The notes under the pieces were generated by a model. It was not told the DNA's origin. It searched no databases and was given only the letters and a program-made list of their open reading frames with translations. A program made the position numbers and the translations under genes. Of a stretch of DNA of 10,561 nt, positions 6,061 through 10,561 are shown in pieces. The stretch is from Desulfobacteraceae bacterium (lineage in GTDB: Bacteria > Desulfobacterota > Desulfobacteria > Desulfobacterales > Desulfobacteraceae). Where the stretch lies: positions 1-10,561 of the forward strand of contig JAGLLQ010000015.1 in the NCBI GenBank assembly GCA_023140455.1, in the 5' to 3' direction. How positions within the stretch are numbered: position 1 is the first letter of the stretch; each line of letters starts with the position of its first letter.

Positions 6061-8862
6061 ATGACCAAGCCAAAAAGCCTGAGTAACATATTATGGGTCA
6101 CCATGACATCTATATATTTGCTGCTTGGCAGTATATTGGCTTTTCTTTGGATTAATGAAGAATTAAGACATCTCCAATCACAAATTAAAAATATCCGAAC
6201 AATTTATGTAAACTCCCAAAAAGAAATTATAAAAACGCAAGTAACAGAAGCAGTTAATTATATTTATCATAAAAAGTCTCTTGCAGAAAAAAGGGTAAGA
6301 AAAGAAGTAAAAACAAGAACAAATGAAGCCTGGAATACAGCATTGTATATCTATGAACAAAACAAGTCAGATAAACCTTTAACTCAAATCAAAAAGCTTG
6401 TTCACGATGCACTTTATGCAATCTCCTGGGACGAAGGCAGAGGATATTATTTTGCCGAAGATATGGACGGAACAGAACTTATCAACCGGAATAACCCTGA
6501 GCTTGAAGGAAAAAATATTATTAATCTTCAAGACAGTAAAGGCACTTATCTTGTCAAAGAGATTATTGCTGTTGCGCAATCGGAAAAACAAGAAGGTTTT
6601 TGTTCATACTACTGGAATAAGCCGGAATATCCTGATGTTCTTGTTCCTAAAATATCATATGTCAAATATTTTAAACCATTTGACTGGGTTATTGGGAATG
6701 GAAAATATATTGTTGATGAAGAGGAAAAATTAAAAAAAGAAGCTATAGCCCGTGTTGAACGGGTAAATTTTGGAACCAGCGGTTATATTTTTGCCGGTAC
6801 CTGGGATGGCATAAGTCTGTCAGGCCCGTTTGCCGGGGAAAATATGCTCGAATTTACTGATCCCAATGGTGTAAAAGTCGTTCAGGAGCTCATTCAAGCT
6901 GCAAAGTCCGGTGGTGGATTTGTTGAATATGTAACGCCCAAATTTAAAGGGCGACCTCCAAAACCAAAAATAAGTTATGCTGAGTCTATACCTGAATGGA
7001 AGTGGTATATTGGCACAGGTTTGCATATCGATTCCATAGAAACAGTGATCCTTGAAAAAAAAATAAAAATAAAAAAAGACATTGGAATTATGCTCTTCAA
7101 AGGGATAGGAGTTCTTTGCATTTTTTTCTTCATCTCTTTTTTCTTTGTCAGGTTTATTTCAAAAAAAATGAAAAAGAATCTATATCTGTTTACTGAATTT
7201 TTTAAGCGCTCAGCCCATGAGGCATTGCCTATTGAAGAAGACAAGGTCTATTTTTCTGAATTTCAATCTTTGGCAGTATCAGCAAACAGGATGTCTGAAG
7301 AACGACAAAAATCGGAAAAAGCTTTACGTAAGAGCGAAAAAAAATTCCGTGAAATCTTTAATAAGATTTTAGATGTCTATTATGAAACAACTCTTGATGG
7401 CACCATTATCGAAGTCTCTCCTTCCATTGAAAAATATTCTCAATGGAAACGAGAGGAACTTATTGGGCAATCACTTTATGAACTTTATCCAAATCCTTTA
7501 GAGAGAGATAAACTTATAGAAATCCTGCTAAGCAAGGGAAAAGTCAGGGACTATGAAGTCAATTTTTTGGATAAAGATAGCAGCTATCACATTTGTTCTA
7601 TCAATACTGAGCTTATTTATGATGATAAAGGTAACCCGAAAAAGCTGATTGGAGTATTACGGGACATCTCCAAGCGTAAGCAGGCTGAAGCAGAAAAATT
7701 ATCCACTCAAAAAATTGTAGCAGAACAAAAAAAACTGGCCTTGGTTGGGCAAATTTCAGGGAAAATGGCCCATGATTTTAACAATGTTTTAAGTATTATT
7801 ATGGGGAATACTGAGCTTGCGCTGTTAGACCCAATGGATGAAAAATTAAAAAATACATTGGAATTGATATACGAACAGACCATACGAGGAAAAAATTTAA
7901 CTAAAAACCTTATTGCTTTTGCTAAAGATCAGGAACCAAAGCAGGACTTTTTTAAGATCAGTGAAAAAACTGATCTTGTAGTAAACCTGATGAGAAAAGA
8001 CCTGGAAGGAATTACAGTTATCAAGGAAGACAGACCAGGAGTGCCGGATTTGCTTGCTGACCCCGGTATGATTGAACATGCACTTATAAATTTAATACAA
8101 AATTCAATTCATTCCATAAGCATGGTTGAGTCTCCAAAAATCACAATCAGAACTTATCGCCTTAATAATAATATCTGTATTGAAATCGAAGATAATGGAT
8201 GCGGAATTCCTAAAGAACATCTGGAAAGTATTTATGAGCCAGCTTTCACTCTAAAAGGCAGTAATGATCATTTAAGGTCATACGATACCAGCATCAAAGG
8301 AACTGGTTATGGGATGTCAAATGTAAAAAAATATATTGAACAGCACAATGGCAATATTCTGGTTGAATCAGAATTTGGTTCATGGACGAAAGTGACTTTA
8401 AGCCTTCCTGTTGTTGAAAAAGAATTAACAAAAGAAGAAAAAAAGGAAATCAGGAAGTCAAGGCTAAACCCTGGGAAATATATTCTTCTTTTAGAGGATG
8501 AACACGCAATATCAAATGTGCAATACAAAATATTGACACAGGAACCCTGTAATCACAAGGTTGATGTTGCTAATAACGGGCAGGTTGCAATAGATTTGTT
8601 TGATCGGAATGAATATGATTTTGTAAGCTTAGATTATGTTCTCCCAGGGAATATTAATGGAATGGATGTATATAACCATATCAGAGAAGCTGACAAAACA
8701 ATCCCCATACTATTTATTTCCGGGAATATAGAATTTTTAGAATCCATAAAAGAATTGAAACAAAAAGATATAAACATTGATCACCTGTCAAAACCCTGCC
8801 GGAATAAAGAGTATGTAGACAGCATAAATAGACTGTTGAAAAGGAAATTTGCCACATCATGA
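6061..8862 (+). CDS. Hybrid sensor histidine kinase: tandem Cache domains, PAS, kinase core, C-terminal receiver
   Basis: The 933-residue protein has a membrane helix (about 10-30) and a periplasmic region with two related Cache_2-type units. GYYFAEDMDG (128-137) is echoed by GYIFAGTWDG (241-250), and FDWVIGNG (207-214) by WKWYIGTG (313-320). A second membrane helix (about 347-367), a divergent HAMP-like linker and coiled coil, and a PAS domain (about 428-540) follow. The kinase core has MAHDFNN with H571, N-box N681, D711 in DNGCG and GTGYGMSN as the G2 box. The receiver (about 805-930) has E812/D813, phospho-acceptor D858, S887 and K911, all expected residues. It probably senses a small organic ligand outside the membrane and relays phosphate to its own receiver; there is no Hpt or DNA-binding domain. 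A GGAG Shine-Dalgarno 8 bp before the ATG supports the start. Its stop overlaps the next gene (ATGA). Sampled lines are clearly AT-richer than the transporter genes downstream. Confidence 0.9.
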   Translation: MTKPKSLSNILWVTMTSIYLLLGSILAFLWINEELRHLQSQIKNIRTIYVNSQKEIIKTQVTEAVNYIYHKKSLAEKRVRKEVKTRTNEAWNTALYIYEQNKSDKPLTQIKKLVHDALYAISWDEGRGYYFAEDMDGTELINRNNPELEGKNIINLQDSKGTYLVKEIIAVAQSEKQEGFCSYYWNKPEYPDVLVPKISYVKYFKPFDWVIGNGKYIVDEEEKLKKEAIARVERVNFGTSGYIFAGTWDGISLSGPFAGENMLEFTDPNGVKVVQELIQAAKSGGGFVEYVTPKFKGRPPKPKISYAESIPEWKWYIGTGLHIDSIETVILEKKIKIKKDIGIMLFKGIGVLCIFFFISFFFVRFISKKMKKNLYLFTEFFKRSAHEALPIEEDKVYFSEFQSLAVSANRMSEERQKSEKALRKSEKKFREIFNKILDVYYETTLDGTIIEVSPSIEKYSQWKREELIGQSLYELYPNPLERDKLIEILLSKGKVRDYEVNFLDKDSSYHICSINTELIYDDKGNPKKLIGVLRDISKRKQAEAEKLSTQKIVAEQKKLALVGQISGKMAHDFNNVLSIIMGNTELALLDPMDEKLKNTLELIYEQTIRGKNLTKNLIAFAKDQEPKQDFFKISEKTDLVVNLMRKDLEGITVIKEDRPGVPDLLADPGMIEHALINLIQNSIHSISMVESPKITIRTYRLNNNICIEIEDNGCGIPKEHLESIYEPAFTLKGSNDHLRSYDTSIKGTGYGMSNVKKYIEQHNGNILVESEFGSWTKVTLSLPVVEKELTKEEKKEIRKSRLNPGKYILLLEDEHAISNVQYKILTQEPCNHKVDVANNGQVAIDLFDRNEYDFVSLDYVLPGNINGMDVYNHIREADKTIPILFISGNIEFLESIKELKQKDINIDHLSKPCRNKEYVDSINRLLKRKFATS

Positions 8863-10055
8863 AGCACTTTTTTTTAATTTTACTGGGATTGATTGTTTTA
8901 TCAGGTTTTTCACAGGCTGTTGCAAAAGAGTGGGGAGTAATTGAAAAGGCAGCAAAAGGGCAAACCGTATATTTCAATGCCTGGGGCGGATCTCAACCGA
9001 TTAATGAGTATATTGCCTGGGCCTCAGGACTTGTACAAAAAAAATACAATGTCCGTGTAATCCATGTAAAAGCAACAGATATTGGCGATGTGGTTTCCCG
9101 CATTCTTGTTGAAAAAGCAGCAAAAAAACAAAAAAACGGCAGTGTGGATCTAATGTGGATCAATGGTGAAAATTTTAAGGCCATGAAAGAAAATAAGCTT
9201 TTGTATGGACCGTTTTCTCAAAAACTGCCCTATTATCATCTGGCAGATATCAAAAATAAAAAAACAGTGGTTTATGATTTTACCGTACCGGTTGATAACA
9301 TGGAATCACCTTGGGGAATGGCCCAGCTTGTATTTCTATATGATACCAAAAAACTGGTAAAACATCCAAAAACCATGTTGGATCTTCTTGTTTTTGCCCG
9401 GGAAAATCCGGGAAGATTTACTTATCCTGCTTTACCGGGTTTTCATGGCACGGCTTTTATTAAACAGGCACTTCTTGAACTGATTCGCGACCCTGAAGTG
9501 CTGAATCATCCCGTGGTCCGGTCAGAGTTTGAAAAAAACACCCGGCCGTTATGGGATTTTCTGGATTCATTACATCCTTTTTTATGGCGAAAAGCAAAGG
9601 TCTTCCCAACAAGTGCTTCCCAGATGGTAAGTCTTTTAAATGACAATGAAATTTTTATTTCCCTGAGCTTTAATCCAAATTCCGCCTCCAATGCCATTGA
9701 AAACGGAGAGCTGCCCGATACCGTAAGAACCTATATCCATACCAAAGGCACCATTGGCAATTCTCATTTTGTGGGCATACCCTTTAACTCGTCGGCAAAA
9801 GAGGGGGCAATGGTATTTGCCAACTTTCTTTTAAGCCCCGAGGCCCAGGCAAAAAAAGCCGACCCGAAGATCTGGGGAGACCCTACAATACTGGACACCC
9901 AAAAGCTTGCAGACAAGAATAAAGCCTTATTTGATGCTGTTCCAAAAGGGGTTGCAACTCTGACATCCAAAGAGCTGGGCCGGGTTTTACCCGAACCCCA
10001 TGTTTCATGGGTTCAGGCCCTGGAAAAAGAGTGGCTTAAACGGTACAGCAAATAA
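8859..10055 (+). CDS. ynjB: YnjB-family ABC transporter solute-binding protein
   Basis: A 398-residue periplasmic binding protein. It has a clear signal peptide (residues 1-22, cleavage after AVA, no lipobox cysteine), so it should be soluble in the periplasm. It carries strings that I recognise from Escherichia coli YnjB: AKGQTVYFNAWGG (32-44) with INEYIAW, SVDLMWINGENFKAMK (95-110), and ESPWGMAQLVFLYDT (149-163), then NPGRFTYPALPGFHGTAF. Length is close to that of E. coli YnjB (about 390 residues, from memory). It should capture an unidentified small solute for the YnjC permease; the family (COG4134 type) has no firmly established substrate that I know of. The ATG overlaps the kinase stop codon (ATGA), and AAGGAA lies about 12 bases upstream, so translation is probably coupled to the sensor kinase. 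The YnjC-like gene follows 9 bp later. The gene is intact. Confidence 0.92.
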   Translation: MKHFFLILLGLIVLSGFSQAVAKEWGVIEKAAKGQTVYFNAWGGSQPINEYIAWASGLVQKKYNVRVIHVKATDIGDVVSRILVEKAAKKQKNGSVDLMWINGENFKAMKENKLLYGPFSQKLPYYHLADIKNKKTVVYDFTVPVDNMESPWGMAQLVFLYDTKKLVKHPKTMLDLLVFARENPGRFTYPALPGFHGTAFIKQALLELIRDPEVLNHPVVRSEFEKNTRPLWDFLDSLHPFLWRKAKVFPTSASQMVSLLNDNEIFISLSFNPNSASNAIENGELPDTVRTYIHTKGTIGNSHFVGIPFNSSAKEGAMVFANFLLSPEAQAKKADPKIWGDPTILDTQKLADKNKALFDAVPKGVATLTSKELGRVLPEPHVSWVQALEKEWLKRYSK

Positions 10056-10064
10056 ACAAAGATA

Positions 10065-10561
10065 ATGATGCAGATGCCCGGACAGGAAAAAAGCCGCATT
10101 TTTCCTGTCTTTGTTATGGGTTTATTTTGTATAACCGTTATGGCCGGTCTTCTTGGAACACTTTTACCATCAATAAATTACCTGCCCGTTATCGGACACA
10201 CACAGTTTTCATTGTCCCCCTGGTTTGACTTTTTTGCTTACCCCGGGTTTCAAACATCCCTTTTTGTGACGCTTTTTTCCGGGTTAACCGCTTCTTTTGG
10301 TGCTGTCAGCCTTGCTTTTTTATTTATTAGTTTTTCTTATGGAAACGCGTTATGGAAATTTTTTGAAAAAATTTTATCCTCTGTTCTTTCAATTCCCCAT
10401 GCAGCATTTGCCATTGGTTTTGGTTTTTTAATCGCACCTTCCGGGTGGCTGGTGAGGATGGTATCCCCGGCCTTAACCGGTTTTATCTATCCGCCTGACT
10501 GGATTATTCTCAATGACCCCGCAGGAATCAGTCTTAGTATTGCATTGGTGATCAAAGAGTT
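10065..10561 (+). CDS. ynjC: YnjC-family ABC transporter permease, N-terminal part (partial)
   Basis: The reading frame is open from 10065 to the right edge (165 codons plus two bases) and continues beyond it. Translation gives a hydrophobic protein with likely membrane helices near residues 12-34, 64-90 and 101-125. Motifs match E. coli YnjC as I remember it: SLSPWFDFFAYPGF, SVLSIPHAAFAIGFGFLIAP followed by SGW, and a loop with PPDWIILNDPAGISL and ALVIKE. YnjC is an unusually long, internally duplicated permease of about 510 residues, so roughly a third is seen here. It should form the membrane channel for the solute delivered by YnjB. The start is ambiguous: in-frame ATGs occur at 10065, 10068 and 10074, none with a strong Shine-Dalgarno. 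The ATPase gene ynjD is expected downstream, outside the window. Confidence 0.88.
   Translation, partial: MMQMPGQEKSRIFPVFVMGLFCITVMAGLLGTLLPSINYLPVIGHTQFSLSPWFDFFAYPGFQTSLFVTLFSGLTASFGAVSLAFLFISFSYGNALWKFFEKILSSVLSIPHAAFAIGFGFLIAPSGWLVRMVSPALTGFIYPPDWIILNDPAGISLSIALVIKE

Overview
The window looks like chromosomal DNA from an AT-rich anaerobic bacterium, most likely a sulfate reducer of the Desulfobacterales (Desulfobacterota). This is an inference. It rests on a four-subunit 2-oxoglutarate-type ferredoxin oxidoreductase with its own 2x[4Fe-4S] ferredoxin, on large PAS sensor kinases of a style common in that group, and on the base composition. No rRNA, tRNA, CRISPR array or mobile element is visible.

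Left part (1-2323, minus strand): a tightly packed operon transcribed leftward in the order ferredoxin (korD), alpha (korA), beta (korB), gamma (korC, cut by the window edge). Junctions are a 14-nt overlap, a 1-nt gap and a 1-nt TAATG overlap. The complex interconverts a 2-oxoacid plus CoA with acyl-CoA, CO2 and reduced ferredoxin. A candidate promoter with a perfect TTGACA -35 lies upstream.

Middle (2324-3500): a 146-bp divergent spacer, then a lone family 2 glycosyltransferase (2470-3297, plus strand), then a 203-bp AT-rich spacer. Each spacer holds a perfect short palindrome just upstream of the following plus-strand gene. The second palindrome sits inside the spacer of a good sigma70-like promoter (TTGCAA-17-TATATT) and has a distant inverted partner.

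Right part (3501-10561, plus strand): a probable operon of four genes. The first is a membrane sensor kinase with a periplasmic Venus-flytrap (solute-binding-like) domain. The second is a hybrid kinase with tandem Cache domains, PAS, kinase core and a C-terminal receiver. The third is a YnjB-type ABC solute-binding protein whose ATG overlaps the kinase stop (ATGA). The fourth is the start of a YnjC-type permease that runs off the right edge. YnjD, the ATPase, would be expected next. The layout suggests a nutrient importer of unknown substrate physically tied to two membrane sensors. This association is the most interesting feature of the window. No DNA-binding response regulator is visible, so the output of the sensing pathway is unknown.
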